The position numbers and the translations under genes were made by a program. A stretch of 64,000 nucleotides of DNA from Thalassotalea_B piscium_A (lineage in GTDB: Bacteria > Pseudomonadota > Gammaproteobacteria > Enterobacterales > Alteromonadaceae): contig CP186339.1 of assembly GCA_049347715.1 (NCBI GenBank), positions 1,240,001 to 1,304,000 on the forward strand, in the 5' to 3' direction. Within the stretch, counting starts at the first letter, position 1. Each line of letters begins with the position of its first letter. This document shows positions 16,775 through 25,886 of the stretch, piece by piece. The notes beneath the pieces are model-generated. The model had not been told where the DNA came from. It made no database searches and was given only the letters and a program-made list of their open reading frames with translations.

Positions 16775-19700
16775 TTAGTTAAGCGCACAGCGACTTCTGG
16801 TACAAAGTCCCATTAATGCTCTTATATCGTTAGTGTTTACTAAGGCGTCATGATTAAAGTCGTATGTAATATCAAAAATAACGCCTTCTCTTAGTTGTTG
16901 GTTAAAAAGTCTAATGTCATTCATATCAATGTCACTATCATTATCTAAATCACCAATTAGGCTCGCTATGCTGGTTAGATTTAATGACACTATGATAGGG
17001 TCATGATCAGATGCTCTAAACGGGTCAGCACGATAAAAACTATCTAGCTGCGCATCAGATTTATTTTCAGTGTTATAGTCAAATGCACGAGGTTCATCTG
17101 CATTGATATGCCACACCGTAACGTCTTCAATTAAAGATGACATTGCTTCGTTAGCAATTGCGTGATCTAAATAACCAATTTCGCCACCAAAAGAGTAAGA
17201 ATAAGCTGAGCTACCTAAGTAATTAGCCAATAAATTTTGATAGTTATTATTAGTAAATTCACGAATGGGATCTTCTTGGCCATAAGCATTTAAATCCCCA
17301 ATTATTAATGTGTTTTGTTCATTTACATTGGTTGGGTTTGACTCAAGCCATGTCATAAGCTTTGCCGCAGCTTGCGTACGTAGCTCATTCCAACAGCTTT
17401 GTCCGTCATTTAAGTCGATGTTGTTACCTGTAGCACTGCCACAGCTACCTTTCGATTTAAAGTGATTTACCGCAACCGTAAATACTTTTTCGTTAGCAAT
17501 TGAATTAAATGATTGAACAAGTGGTTGGCGGTTGCCGTAATCGAATGGTGCGCTGTTTAATGTAACGGCGTTATTAACTAAACTCACTTTACTAGGTTTG
17601 TATAATAAACCGACAGTAATTTCGTCTGAACCTATGTTATTTGTATCCATAGATACATATTGATAAGTATTAGCACCTAAGACGTTATTAAGTTCTTGTG
17701 TTAAATTAGCGATAGCAGATAACTCACCAAATCCGTCATTTTCAATTTCCATTAAGCCAATAATATCAGCGTCAATTTCAGATAATGCAGCAACGATTTT
17801 ATTACTTTGACGAGTAAATTCAGTGGCTGTTGTTGCACCACGAGAGGTAGGAAAACCGCCTCCTTGTCCATCACCATTGAAATAGTTAAGTACGTTGAAA
17901 CTTGCAATTTTAATATCGGCAACGCTAGATAACTGTGGTTGCTGTTTTCTTTGATTGCTCTGTTCGATTAAAGGAGCTGTTGTTGGTAATAATTGGTAAT
18001 TGCTATAGCTAAAATCAATGACTCCTATTAAATTGCGTACAGTATCTCCAAGTCGAACTGTATTTTCATGGGCTAATCCATTGCTTGGGAAAGGTACAGG
18101 TTCAGGGTTTTGAAGACTACTGATGTCATCAACTAATAAACGGTTTTTAGCATTTTTATCTGCCAAGGCAATGGCTTGTGGGCTATTGGCTGTAAAGATA
18201 TTGGTAGGTATGATTAAACGACCATTAGCTACAGTAAATTGGCCAAAACGCGCTAAGTTATAGGTATCAGCCACACTTAATACTTGAGAGTTGCTTACTA
18301 ACATGCCTTCTAGCGATTCAAAAGAATCTAGTTGATCAGAAGGCAATGAAAATTCTGTGGCGATAATAGGAGTTGCTGCACCACAGTTTAACAGTGCTTC
18401 ATCTAGTGTCAGTTGTGTACGTTGATAATTTTCTTTAATCGTCCCTTTGGCGCGAATTAATTGTCCTACGCTCGGCATTTGATCTTTATTATTTAATGAA
18501 ATAAATAGACCTTCTGAAGTGCTATCGTCATTGTCAGAATCACTTGCCTCTTCTTGGATAAAAAAGCCTGAAAAGTTTTCTGCAGTCATGGTAACAACAG
18601 CTTCAACTACTTTGGCTTCACCTACGAAGGGTGAACTTTGTGAATAACCTTGTATAGCACTGATTAGCGTTGCTTCGTCGTAACAAGCGCCTAATGTTGA
18701 TGTTGGGGGAATTTCATTCCCTCCGCCTTCACCTTCACCGTTAAATTGATGAGCACCTAAAAATGAAAAGGTGTCACTTGCATGTTCATCCCATTCAACT
18801 GTTCTATCAAATGCGTCAGTTACAATAGTATCACCTTGAGTAACTGATTCTTTGCGAGTTAAGGTTACATTTGATCCCCAAGATTGACGAGCACCTTTAA
18901 TACCAAAACTATCCACGACATTGCTATCATAAGTAAGTTCTACATAATCATCGCCATTGAAGTTCACAGTACTTGAAAATACATCGATATAAGGTTTTAA
19001 AGCACTATTATCGCTAATTTGGCTAGAACCTAAGACAAGTACATCATTAGCTAATATTTCACCTGAAAGGGCTAAGGTAGAGGTAGGTTCACTATTACCA
19101 TTAGAGTAGAGTTTTAACTGCCAGTTATTTAACGATACTGTCGTCGAAGTAGGATTGAAAATTTCAATGGCCTTGTTGTAGCTGCTACCTTCAACATACT
19201 CAGAAATAAATAAATCACTGTTATTAGGCGCTGGATCTGTAGGATCAGTTGGATCGGTTGGGTCTGTCGGGTCTGTCGGGTCGGTAGGATCGGTCGGGGC
19301 TTCTCCTGAGCAATTTGTAGAAAACACACTGTTTACCCATTCAGGATGGTCAATAAAAGGATTGCGATTTCCCTGAAATTCATAAATAGCATTGTTTCTA
19401 GATTTTTCAATATTATCAACTGGATCAGAGGCATGCCAAGCGAGTAGGGCACAAAGCTTACCTAGTTTTGCTTGACCTGTACTGGTTAATTGATTTACCA
19501 GAACTAAATCAGGTGTTTGTGCATCAAGACCTTGGTATCTAACATCCATATAGAAAGCCATACGTGCTACATCACCTTTTACTGAATCTCTTGGTTCAAA
19601 TGAGTTGCTGTCGTATTTATTTGCTGGGGCTTCAGGTAAAACGTTATCACTGTAATCAAAATCTAAATTACCTCGAGAAGCGTTAACTGAAATATCAGAA

Positions 19701-20794
19701 GGACGAAGGTGATGTATATCTGTATAAGCCGTGGTACTTGAACTTGGAAAACCGTGGCTTTTCGCCCAAACATGTTCTCTATTCCAATTATCTGGGTTAG
19801 ATGATTGTGAACCGCTGCCATTTGAGAATTTAGCGATTGATGTGCCTTTATAAATGAGTAGCACGTTGTCACTATTGAATGGGTCTTCATCTGTTTGTGT
19901 TAATGCGGTCCAGACTTCTGAATACGTTAAAGGTTGATGACCTGTAGAAATAATGTTTGATAAACTGTCTTTAAGTTGATTTTGGCTATAATTATCATTT
20001 ATCGCTGCATACATATTTGCATAATAGCTTGTATCATCAAATGTTTCAGCGTCAGCAATTTTTGCTAAGTCAGGGCAGTTATAACACGCATTGGTTATAA
20101 CGGTGGTTCCACCATTTTGAGGACCTTCGGGTTCTCCATTATTAGGCTCTTCCCCCTGAACAGTGCCAGTTAACACAACATCATCAAAACTAATGTATTC
20201 TGAACCCGCATTGTTGAGCATACTAATTCGAATTGCTAGTGTATTTCCATCGGGAATAGCTGCACTAAGTTGAGCTGAAGTAAAATCACCCACTAGTGTA
20301 TGGTTGCTTGATGACGCAGCTTGTTCTGTGGGTATCGCGGTAAATTCACTACCATCGATTGAATATTCAATGTGAAGAAAATCTTGATCTTCATGTTTGC
20401 CATTTTCGTTTGCATTAAGGCTTAATGAAAGTTGTTGGTAGCCACTGATATCGATAGTTTGAGTTTGCCAATATGCCACTCCATCTAAGTCTCTACCTTC
20501 AAAGGCTTTATTTCTCACCTGAAACCAATCGGTTGCCGCAGTGAGTTTTGCTGAAGATATATTAATTGACCATTTGGTTATGTCGGACATGTTAACTGTA
20601 TTATAAACAGCACCTTTACCGTCAAGTGCTGCATCGTTAAAGCTTTCTTGCCAAACGACATCCGCATAAACAGAAGTAGATAAAAATGTAGTTAACAATA
20701 AGTAATTTATTTTATTGAATTTATTAGGTTTAATTTTATTTTTATTAAAGTTTTTATTATGTTTAACTTTGGGTATAGATAAAGTTATTTTCAT
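16775..20794 (-). CDS. Large secreted dual nuclease: EndA + lamin-tail + ExeM-like EEP nuclease + dockerin
   Basis: 1339 residues. Order: unusually long K/N-rich n-region (1-29) and signal helix (30-44, cut near VYA-D); beta-sandwich/CBM-like domain (~46-212); endonuclease I/EndA domain (~240-495) with NREHVWAKSHGFP (338-350) and DIHHLRPSD (359-367); DPT linker (501-521); lamin-tail domain (~525-680); OB-like region (~700-945); endonuclease/exonuclease/phosphatase domain (~958-1272) with ASFNVLNYF, LMEIEND (catalytic Glu), IIGDLNAYGQEDP and SDHDPIIVS, as in ExeM/NucH; and a type I dockerin (1281-1331) with two DxDxDx6D / DxNxDx6D calcium loops. It should degrade extracellular DNA, for nutrients or biofilm turnover. 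Two complete nuclease modules in one chain is unusual. The PEP-CTERM cohesin-like gene follows on the same strand. Confidence 0.93.
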   Translation of the reverse strand: MKITLSIPKVKHNKNFNKNKIKPNKFNKINYLLLTTFLSTSVYADVVWQESFNDAALDGKGAVYNTVNMSDITKWSINISSAKLTAATDWFQVRNKAFEGRDLDGVAYWQTQTIDISGYQQLSLSLNANENGKHEDQDFLHIEYSIDGSEFTAIPTEQAASSSNHTLVGDFTSAQLSAAIPDGNTLAIRISMLNNAGSEYISFDDVVLTGTVQGEEPNNGEPEGPQNGGTTVITNACYNCPDLAKIADAETFDDTSYYANMYAAINDNYSQNQLKDSLSNIISTGHQPLTYSEVWTALTQTDEDPFNSDNVLLIYKGTSIAKFSNGSGSQSSNPDNWNREHVWAKSHGFPSSSTTAYTDIHHLRPSDISVNASRGNLDFDYSDNVLPEAPANKYDSNSFEPRDSVKGDVARMAFYMDVRYQGLDAQTPDLVLVNQLTSTGQAKLGKLCALLAWHASDPVDNIEKSRNNAIYEFQGNRNPFIDHPEWVNSVFSTNCSGEAPTDPTDPTDPTDPTDPTDPTDPAPNNSDLFISEYVEGSSYNKAIEIFNPTSTTVSLNNWQLKLYSNGNSEPTSTLALSGEILANDVLVLGSSQISDNSALKPYIDVFSSTVNFNGDDYVELTYDSNVVDSFGIKGARQSWGSNVTLTRKESVTQGDTIVTDAFDRTVEWDEHASDTFSFLGAHQFNGEGEGGGNEIPPTSTLGACYDEATLISAIQGYSQSSPFVGEAKVVEAVVTMTAENFSGFFIQEEASDSDNDDSTSEGLFISLNNKDQMPSVGQLIRAKGTIKENYQRTQLTLDEALLNCGAATPIIATEFSLPSDQLDSFESLEGMLVSNSQVLSVADTYNLARFGQFTVANGRLIIPTNIFTANSPQAIALADKNAKNRLLVDDISSLQNPEPVPFPSNGLAHENTVRLGDTVRNLIGVIDFSYSNYQLLPTTAPLIEQSNQRKQQPQLSSVADIKIASFNVLNYFNGDGQGGGFPTSRGATTATEFTRQSNKIVAALSEIDADIIGLMEIENDGFGELSAIANLTQELNNVLGANTYQYVSMDTNNIGSDEITVGLLYKPSKVSLVNNAVTLNSAPFDYGNRQPLVQSFNSIANEKVFTVAVNHFKSKGSCGSATGNNIDLNDGQSCWNELRTQAAAKLMTWLESNPTNVNEQNTLIIGDLNAYGQEDPIREFTNNNYQNLLANYLGSSAYSYSFGGEIGYLDHAIANEAMSSLIEDVTVWHINADEPRAFDYNTENKSDAQLDSFYRADPFRASDHDPIIVSLNLTSIASLIGDLDNDSDIDMNDIRLFNQQLREGVIFDITYDFNHDALVNTNDIRALMGLCTRSRCALN
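19233..19295 (-). repeat. Seven 9-bp tandem repeats encoding (DPT)n
   Basis: On the plus strand seven copies of GG(A/G)TC(N)GT(N) run end to end, encoding the Asp-Pro-Thr linker between the EndA and lamin-tail domains. The unit is a multiple of three, so gain or loss of copies keeps the frame. Confidence 0.85.
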
Positions 20795-20873
20795 TGCATT
20801 GCATCCACAGGTTGATGATCTTTAATATCATGGCGTAACTTTATGAAATCTAGATGACAGATTTTTAACACCG

Positions 20874-20906
20874 ATTAAAAACATGACCAAAAGGTATGTT
20901 TTTAAT
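20874..20906. promoter_or_regulatory. 11-bp inverted repeat upstream of the dual nuclease gene
   Basis: ATTAAAAACAT (20874-20884) and ATGTTTTTAAT (20896-20906) are perfect inverted repeats with an 11-bp spacer, 80-112 bp before the nuclease ATG, in the divergent gap with rmuC. With no gene reading into it, termination is unlikely; an operator is the simpler reading. Confidence 0.4.
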
Positions 20907-20983
20907 TTATGTTCACTTTACTCACCAAGGGAAAGATCTTTCTCATAAGAATGGCTTAATAAAATTAGTTACTTCAGTGATAA

Positions 20984-21045
20984 AAAATGCTTTAATGGCT
21001 GTATAAAAACACAGTTTAAAGTTATGCCATTAAAAACAGCATTTT
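20984..21045. other. Long imperfect hairpin just upstream of rmuC
   Basis: AAAATGC/TTAATGGC (20984-20999) is complementary to GCCATTAA/GCATTTT (21026-21045) with an asymmetric bulge (AAACA). The stem ends 25 bp before the rmuC ATG and could fold in its 5' leader. Confidence 0.45.
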
Positions 21046-21070
21046 AGTGGTGATTAGGTCAGGTAAATTA

Positions 21071-22534
21071 ATGGATAAATTCACAGCGCTTTCTGCCAGT
21101 TCGTTAACTTCTTCAGCGATAAGTGAACAACTTCCCTGGATGATGAGTATCGGATTAGTTGTAATCATCTTGGTAGTATTTGTTATCTTAATTTTGTTGA
21201 TTAAATATAAAAATGAAAATAAACACTTATTACTTCATTTGAAACAACATCAAGAGTTAGCAATTCGAGCAAGCCAAACTGACGCGGCTTTTCAACAACA
21301 AATCATTACAACGTTAGCTTCTAATCATCAAGCAATAACTCATCATCAATTTGAACTTAAAAGTTATTTTGAACAGCAATTGTCAGATTTTAAAATTAAA
21401 CTATTGCGTCAACTTGCAGATTCTTCAGAAAGACAAAGTCAAAGTGTCTCCACATTAAATGAAAAATTGTTATCGGTATTGCATCAGCATCAACAAACTT
21501 TTACGAATAGCCATAACAAAGCGTTTGAACAGTTAATGAAGCACTTAAATGAAAATCATCAAACGAACAGGGAAGAACAAAGTAAATCGATGATTGCATC
21601 TAGTGAACAAATGGCTAAAAAAATTAATGAATTAACTCAATCAACGGATAATCGCCTTAAAGAAATTAGTGATCAAGTAGAAAAACGTCTAGCGGATGGT
21701 TTTGAAAAAACGACTAAAACGTTTAATGACATAGTTAAGCGCTTGGCATTAATAGATGATGCACAAAAGAAGATCACTGAACTTTCTACCAATGTGGTGA
21801 GTTTACAAGAAGTATTATCCGATAAACGCTCCCGCGGTGCTTTTGGTGAAGTGCAGCTCAATGGCTTGATTAGAAATGTGTTACCAGAACAAAGTTTTAG
21901 ACTGCAACATACTTTATCAAATGGAAAAATAGCAGATTGTGCATTGTTTCTACCTAAGCCAACGGGGACTGTTATTATTGACTCAAAGTTTCCATTGGAA
22001 AGTTATCGGAGAATGACAGACATTCACTTAGGCGATGCTGATCGAAAAACAGCAGAGCGACAATTTAAAATTGATATTAAAAAGCATATTAATGATATTA
22101 GTAATAAATACATTATTGAAAATGAAACATCTGATGGGGCTATTATGTTTATACCCGCAGAAGCTATTTTTGCTGAAATACACGGTCATCATAGTGATTT
22201 GGTTGAGTATGCCAATCAACAACGAATTTGGTTAACATCACCAACGACGCTGATGGCTATTTTAACTACGGCACGTTCAGTTTTGAAAGATGAAGCTACC
22301 AAAGAACAAATTCATATTATTCAAGCACACTTAGGTGAGCTTGCTACTGATTTCGGCCGATTTAGACACCGTTTTGATAATTTGGCTAAGCATATAGATC
22401 AAGCGGCAACTGATGTAAAACAAATACACACATCAGCAAATAAAATATCGAGCCGCTTTACTAAAATAGAAGCCGTTGACTTATCAACTACCAGTAACAC
22501 CAAATCGTTAAAGTTAAATGATGAAATAAAATAA
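21071..22534 (+). CDS. rmuC: DNA recombination protein RmuC
   Basis: RmuC family: an N-terminal membrane helix (MSIGLVVIILVVFVILILL), a long coiled coil (~residues 50-215) and a C-terminal PD-(D/E)XK-like nuclease fold. Visible family motifs are KRSRGAFGEVQL, RLQHTLSNGKIADCALFLP, VIIDSKFPLESYRRM, AIMFIPAEAIFAEI and WLTSPTTLMAILTTARSVL. In E. coli loss of RmuC raises inversion at short inverted repeats; the biochemical activity is not fully proven. About 487 residues from ATG 21071, which has AGGT 6-8 nt upstream; a GTG at 21047 in frame is less likely. Its stop codon is one base from the stop of the convergent DUF1353 gene. Confidence 0.93.
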   Translation: MDKFTALSASSLTSSAISEQLPWMMSIGLVVIILVVFVILILLIKYKNENKHLLLHLKQHQELAIRASQTDAAFQQQIITTLASNHQAITHHQFELKSYFEQQLSDFKIKLLRQLADSSERQSQSVSTLNEKLLSVLHQHQQTFTNSHNKAFEQLMKHLNENHQTNREEQSKSMIASSEQMAKKINELTQSTDNRLKEISDQVEKRLADGFEKTTKTFNDIVKRLALIDDAQKKITELSTNVVSLQEVLSDKRSRGAFGEVQLNGLIRNVLPEQSFRLQHTLSNGKIADCALFLPKPTGTVIIDSKFPLESYRRMTDIHLGDADRKTAERQFKIDIKKHINDISNKYIIENETSDGAIMFIPAEAIFAEIHGHHSDLVEYANQQRIWLTSPTTLMAILTTARSVLKDEATKEQIHIIQAHLGELATDFGRFRHRFDNLAKHIDQAATDVKQIHTSANKISSRFTKIEAVDLSTTSNTKSLKLNDEIK

Positions 22535-22535
22535 C

Positions 22536-23018
22536 TTACTTTAATTTTGGTTTTATTTCTTCCGTCTTATTTTTACGTGACATTAACCAACTTGGCCATC
22601 CGAAGATGACTGTCATTAACCATGTAAAATAATCAATTAGGTATAATTCGTTTCGTTCTATACCTACTTGTCGGACAAGTTTACACCACTTTAAAAATCC
22701 ATGATTTAATTTGTATTTATAGATTTTATTATCTTGTATAGCCCATAAATAATTATATTTAAAACTAAAATCATGAATGATTACTGGAATTAGTAGTAAG
22801 CCTGTCGGTGAGAAAAATAACCACACAATTGCAGGATATGAGCTACCATCAAAAACAAATCCCTTGGGGACAACAATAATACGATTATTCGGTAGCTGAT
22901 ATTGCCAGTTTTCGGTAAGTTGCCATTGTCGTTTTCTAAACAGTAATAACCAAATTTTTGTAAAAAAGTTACTCTTTTGGGTTTTGAGCGAAAAAGGCTG
23001 TAATATAGGCATTTTCAT
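22536..23018 (-). CDS. DUF1353 family protein
   Basis: 160 residues. The core VPKGFVFDGSSYPAIVWLFF and VIIHDFSFKYNYLW matches DUF1353, a family also found in phages, with the usual conserved Asp-x-x-Ser/Pro and His-Asp pairs suggestive of a hydrolase-like or metal site, though no activity is known to me. A basic N-terminus and Trp/Phe-rich segments (FTWLMTVIFGWPSWLM near the C-terminus) suggest membrane contact. It converges tail to tail with rmuC with a 1-bp gap; the 274 bp upstream, shared with mgtE, is AT-rich without a visible RNA element. Confidence 0.78.
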   Translation of the reverse strand: MKMPILQPFSLKTQKSNFFTKIWLLLFRKRQWQLTENWQYQLPNNRIIVVPKGFVFDGSSYPAIVWLFFSPTGLLLIPVIIHDFSFKYNYLWAIQDNKIYKYKLNHGFLKWCKLVRQVGIERNELYLIDYFTWLMTVIFGWPSWLMSRKNKTEEIKPKLK

Positions 23019-23292
23019 AGTTTTGAATCAATATTCATTACACTGTTTTCGGTATTTTACACCAGAAGTTGCTAATGAATACAACGCAAAATTTTAGTTA
23101 ATGTGATTTAAAAATTTGATTAAAGAATAAAGCAAATAAATGTTATTTTAATAAAAAAATATAGCGTATTAAGCCGTTTAGTTTTATTTAATCAATTATT
23201 TATGTTCTCTAATAGTCATACTTTTTCGGTTGTCGAGAGCGTTCTAGATAAAATTCATCTATGCTAATAAAGCACCACTAATAGGAAGTAAA

Positions 23293-24639
23293 ATGACATT
23301 AGACATACTCTCAGATTATATTGAAAAACTAGAGCAACACTTTGCAGAAGCGTTGCCGCTAGATATCATCATCGGAGAGTTAGCAGAACAGCTTCAGCCT
23401 GAACAAATAGCTATTTTATTAGAAGCCTTTCCAATCAAGTCGCGTTTAGCTATTTGGGAATTACTACCTAGCGATTGTCAGAAAAACGTTTTTCTTGAAA
23501 TGAAAAATGAATCTCGTCAAATGTTACTGAATGTCTTAACAGATGATGCCTGTTATCTATTATTTGATAAATTAGATGCAACCAGTTTACTTGATTTAAC
23601 CGACGACTTAAGTGATCGCTTCGTTGAATATGCTGTCGCACAAATGACCGCAAAACAACGAGAACACTTTAAAAGAGCACAAGATTATAGCGATGATGTT
23701 GTGGGTCATTGGCAAAGTTTTAATGCCAAACAGGTACCACAACAATTGAAAGTAACTGCCGCAAAAAAACTTTGCGGTAAAGTGTTACCTTTGCTTACTG
23801 ATACTGTTTATGTCACTGATTCAAATTCAAAGTTAATAGGTGAAATTGCGATTAATCGTTTGCTAAGTTTAGGTAATGAAGATCAGCTCATTGATGTGGT
23901 TAATCATGATGTTCAGTCATTATCTGCTTCGCAAGATATGGATGAAGCCTCTGAAATTGTGATCATGTCTGGTAAATCAGCTCTCCCGGTTGTTGATGAT
24001 AATGGCTGCTTAATGGGCCGACTAGATTTGTTTTCTGCGTTTAAGCATCAAGAAGAACAAAAAGATAATCAACTGATGAAATCAGCCGGTTTAGTTGATG
24101 AGGAAGATTTGTTTGCAAGTGTATGGTTAAGTAGTAAAAATCGTGCTATTTGGTTAGGTATCAACCTGATTACGGCATTCTTAGCCTCTTGGTTTATCGG
24201 TTTGTTTGAAGCTACTTTACAGCATGTGGTTGCGCTAGCGGTATTGATGCCTGTGGTTGCTTCTATGGGGGGTATTTCGGGCAGCCAAACGTTAACCCTA
24301 ATTATTAGAGGATTAGCTTTAGGGCAAATTACTGATGCAAATAAAAAAGCTATTATCAATAAAGAACTGAAAGTGGGAGCGATTAACGGGTTACTGTGGG
24401 CAATTGTTATAAGTGTCATTACTTATTTTTGGTTTGAAAGCCCAATGCTTTCATTTACTATTTGTATTGCTATTTTAGGTAATATTATTGTCGCTTCGTT
24501 ATCCGGAGTTTGGGTGCCTTGGATGCTGAATAAATTTAACATTGACCCTGCATTATCTGGCTCTGTGATATTAACAACGGTAACTGATATTTTTGGTTTT
24601 ATTGCTTTCTTAGGCTTAGGTACCTTGTTTTTAATGTAG
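23293..24639 (+). CDS. mgtE: Magnesium transporter MgtE
   Basis: Inner-membrane Mg2+ channel of the MgtE family. 448 residues: an N-terminal helical MgtE_N domain (~1-125, with LLEAFPIKSRLAIWELLP), paired CBS domains (~135-250), a connecting helix, and five transmembrane helices in the last ~170 residues. The pore signatures are present: VLMPVVASMGGISGSQTLTL and the final helices with ALSGSVILTTVTDIFGFIAF. Mg2+ binding between the N and CBS domains gates the channel in known homologues. A good ribosome binding site (AGGAAGT) precedes ATG. The next gene, a ZntB-type transporter, follows after 55 bp on the same strand, so the pair may be co-transcribed. Confidence 0.95.
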   Translation: MTLDILSDYIEKLEQHFAEALPLDIIIGELAEQLQPEQIAILLEAFPIKSRLAIWELLPSDCQKNVFLEMKNESRQMLLNVLTDDACYLLFDKLDATSLLDLTDDLSDRFVEYAVAQMTAKQREHFKRAQDYSDDVVGHWQSFNAKQVPQQLKVTAAKKLCGKVLPLLTDTVYVTDSNSKLIGEIAINRLLSLGNEDQLIDVVNHDVQSLSASQDMDEASEIVIMSGKSALPVVDDNGCLMGRLDLFSAFKHQEEQKDNQLMKSAGLVDEEDLFASVWLSSKNRAIWLGINLITAFLASWFIGLFEATLQHVVALAVLMPVVASMGGISGSQTLTLIIRGLALGQITDANKKAIINKELKVGAINGLLWAIVISVITYFWFESPMLSFTICIAILGNIIVASLSGVWVPWMLNKFNIDPALSGSVILTTVTDIFGFIAFLGLGTLFLM

Positions 24640-24694
24640 TAACTATCGTCAATGGGGATTTGTCCCACGACTTGATGATCAAAAGGAATAAACG

Positions 24695-25657
24695 ATGAGC
24701 GCAAAAGAATTTATCTATGGGTATTATTTTAATAATGATGGCAAAGGCGAGAGCATAGTATCGCTAGACTGCCTCGATACCTCTCGAGCATTTTGGCTCC
24801 ATTTTGATTATACAGAAGAATCAACGAAATCATGGTTTGAACAGAGCAGTGAACTTAACACGTCTGTGATCGGCGCATTACTAAACGAAGAAACACGTCC
24901 TCGTGCAACACCATTACATCAAGGAGTCTTGCTCTCTTTACGAGGGGTTAATTTAGCGCCTGATAGTAATCCTGAAGATATGGTGTCGATTAGAATTTGG
25001 CTAACAGAGAAACACATCATTAGTACAAGACGACGCACTTTGCTCTCTACTAAAGATATGGCGGATGATTTGGAGGATGGCTGCGGTGCAAGAACGCCTG
25101 CGGAATTTACCGTTTTACTAACCGGTCGATTAATGGAACGAATGACAGATACTATTAATGAAATTGAAGATAAAGTGTCTGAAATAGAAGAAAGTATCTT
25201 AACCTCAAGTAATTATGCCTTGCGTAATGATATTGCTGATTTACGTCGACAAATAATTTCGCTAAGACGCTATATCTCACCACAAAGGGAAGCAATGCTA
25301 CAATTGTTAAGTGAAAAAATCGCTTTATTTTCAATAGAAGAGAAAATTCAATTACGTGAAACCACTGATCATTTAACACGTTTTCTTGAAGATCTAGACT
25401 CGATTAAAGACCGTGCCGCTGTTACACAAGAAGAAATAAATAACCGTCTAGCAGAGCAATTAAATAATCGTATGTATGTATTATCGATAGTGGCTGCAAT
25501 TTTTCTACCGCTTGGCTTTTTAACAGGGCTTTTAGGGATTAATGTGGGTGGTATACCGGGCGCGGAAAACACCAATGCATTTATGATTTTTATCGCCATT
25601 CTTATTGTAGTCGTTATATTTCAAGTAATTATATTTAAAAAGAAAAAATGGTTTTAA
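24695..25657 (+). CDS. zntB: Zinc transporter ZntB (CorA family)
   Basis: CorA-superfamily membrane protein of 320 residues with a large cytoplasmic funnel domain and two C-terminal transmembrane helices. The metal-channel signature is the ZntB-like GINVGGIPG following FLPLGFLTGLLG, and the preceding long helix region is rich in charged heptads. Funnel motifs include RPRATPLHQGVLLSLRGVNL and VSIRIWLTEKHIIST. E. coli ZntB transports Zn2+ with a proton gradient; transport of other divalent ions is possible. It ends with a basic tail (KKKKWF) and a strong terminator follows. Pairing with mgtE suggests a divalent-cation locus. Confidence 0.9.
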   Translation: MSAKEFIYGYYFNNDGKGESIVSLDCLDTSRAFWLHFDYTEESTKSWFEQSSELNTSVIGALLNEETRPRATPLHQGVLLSLRGVNLAPDSNPEDMVSIRIWLTEKHIISTRRRTLLSTKDMADDLEDGCGARTPAEFTVLLTGRLMERMTDTINEIEDKVSEIEESILTSSNYALRNDIADLRRQIISLRRYISPQREAMLQLLSEKIALFSIEEKIQLRETTDHLTRFLEDLDSIKDRAAVTQEEINNRLAEQLNNRMYVLSIVAAIFLPLGFLTGLLGINVGGIPGAENTNAFMIFIAILIVVVIFQVIIFKKKKWF

Positions 25658-25714
25658 ATTTAAATACGTAACACTTTATCTTATTATTTTTTACCTCAAA
25701 TTTTACCTATGTTA

Positions 25715-25746
25715 GGCGTTTATATTTTTGATATAAACGCCTTTTT
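25715..25746 (+). terminator. Intrinsic terminator after zntB
   Basis: GGCGTTTATAT (25715-25725) and ATATAAACGCC (25731-25741) make an 11-bp stem with a 5-nt loop, followed by TTTTT. Confidence 0.93.
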
Positions 25747-25779
25747 CTTTGAAAAATTACAACATTAATACGCAAAAGT

Positions 25780-25800
25780 TTAATCAAAAATTTTGATTAA
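25780..25800. promoter_or_regulatory. Perfect 21-bp palindrome, candidate operator
   Basis: TTAATCAAAA-A-TTTTGATTAA is an exact palindrome about 87-107 bp before the start of the small gene at 25887. Symmetry and placement, past the zntB terminator, fit a transcription-factor site for that gene. Confidence 0.45.
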
Positions 25801-25886
25801 TAACACGAAAATATTTCACTTTTCTTTATTAAATATTGAGCACATTATCTAGCGAAACTTCAATTGTTATTTTAAAGGGTAAGGAA

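Noticed and set aside
19233..19295. CRISPR-like array
   Set aside because: The short repeats have no spacers and encode a DPT linker inside a protein.
23019..23292. Possible magnesium riboswitch before mgtE
   Set aside because: The region is AT-rich and I found neither the conserved M-box core nor a terminator hairpin; no support.
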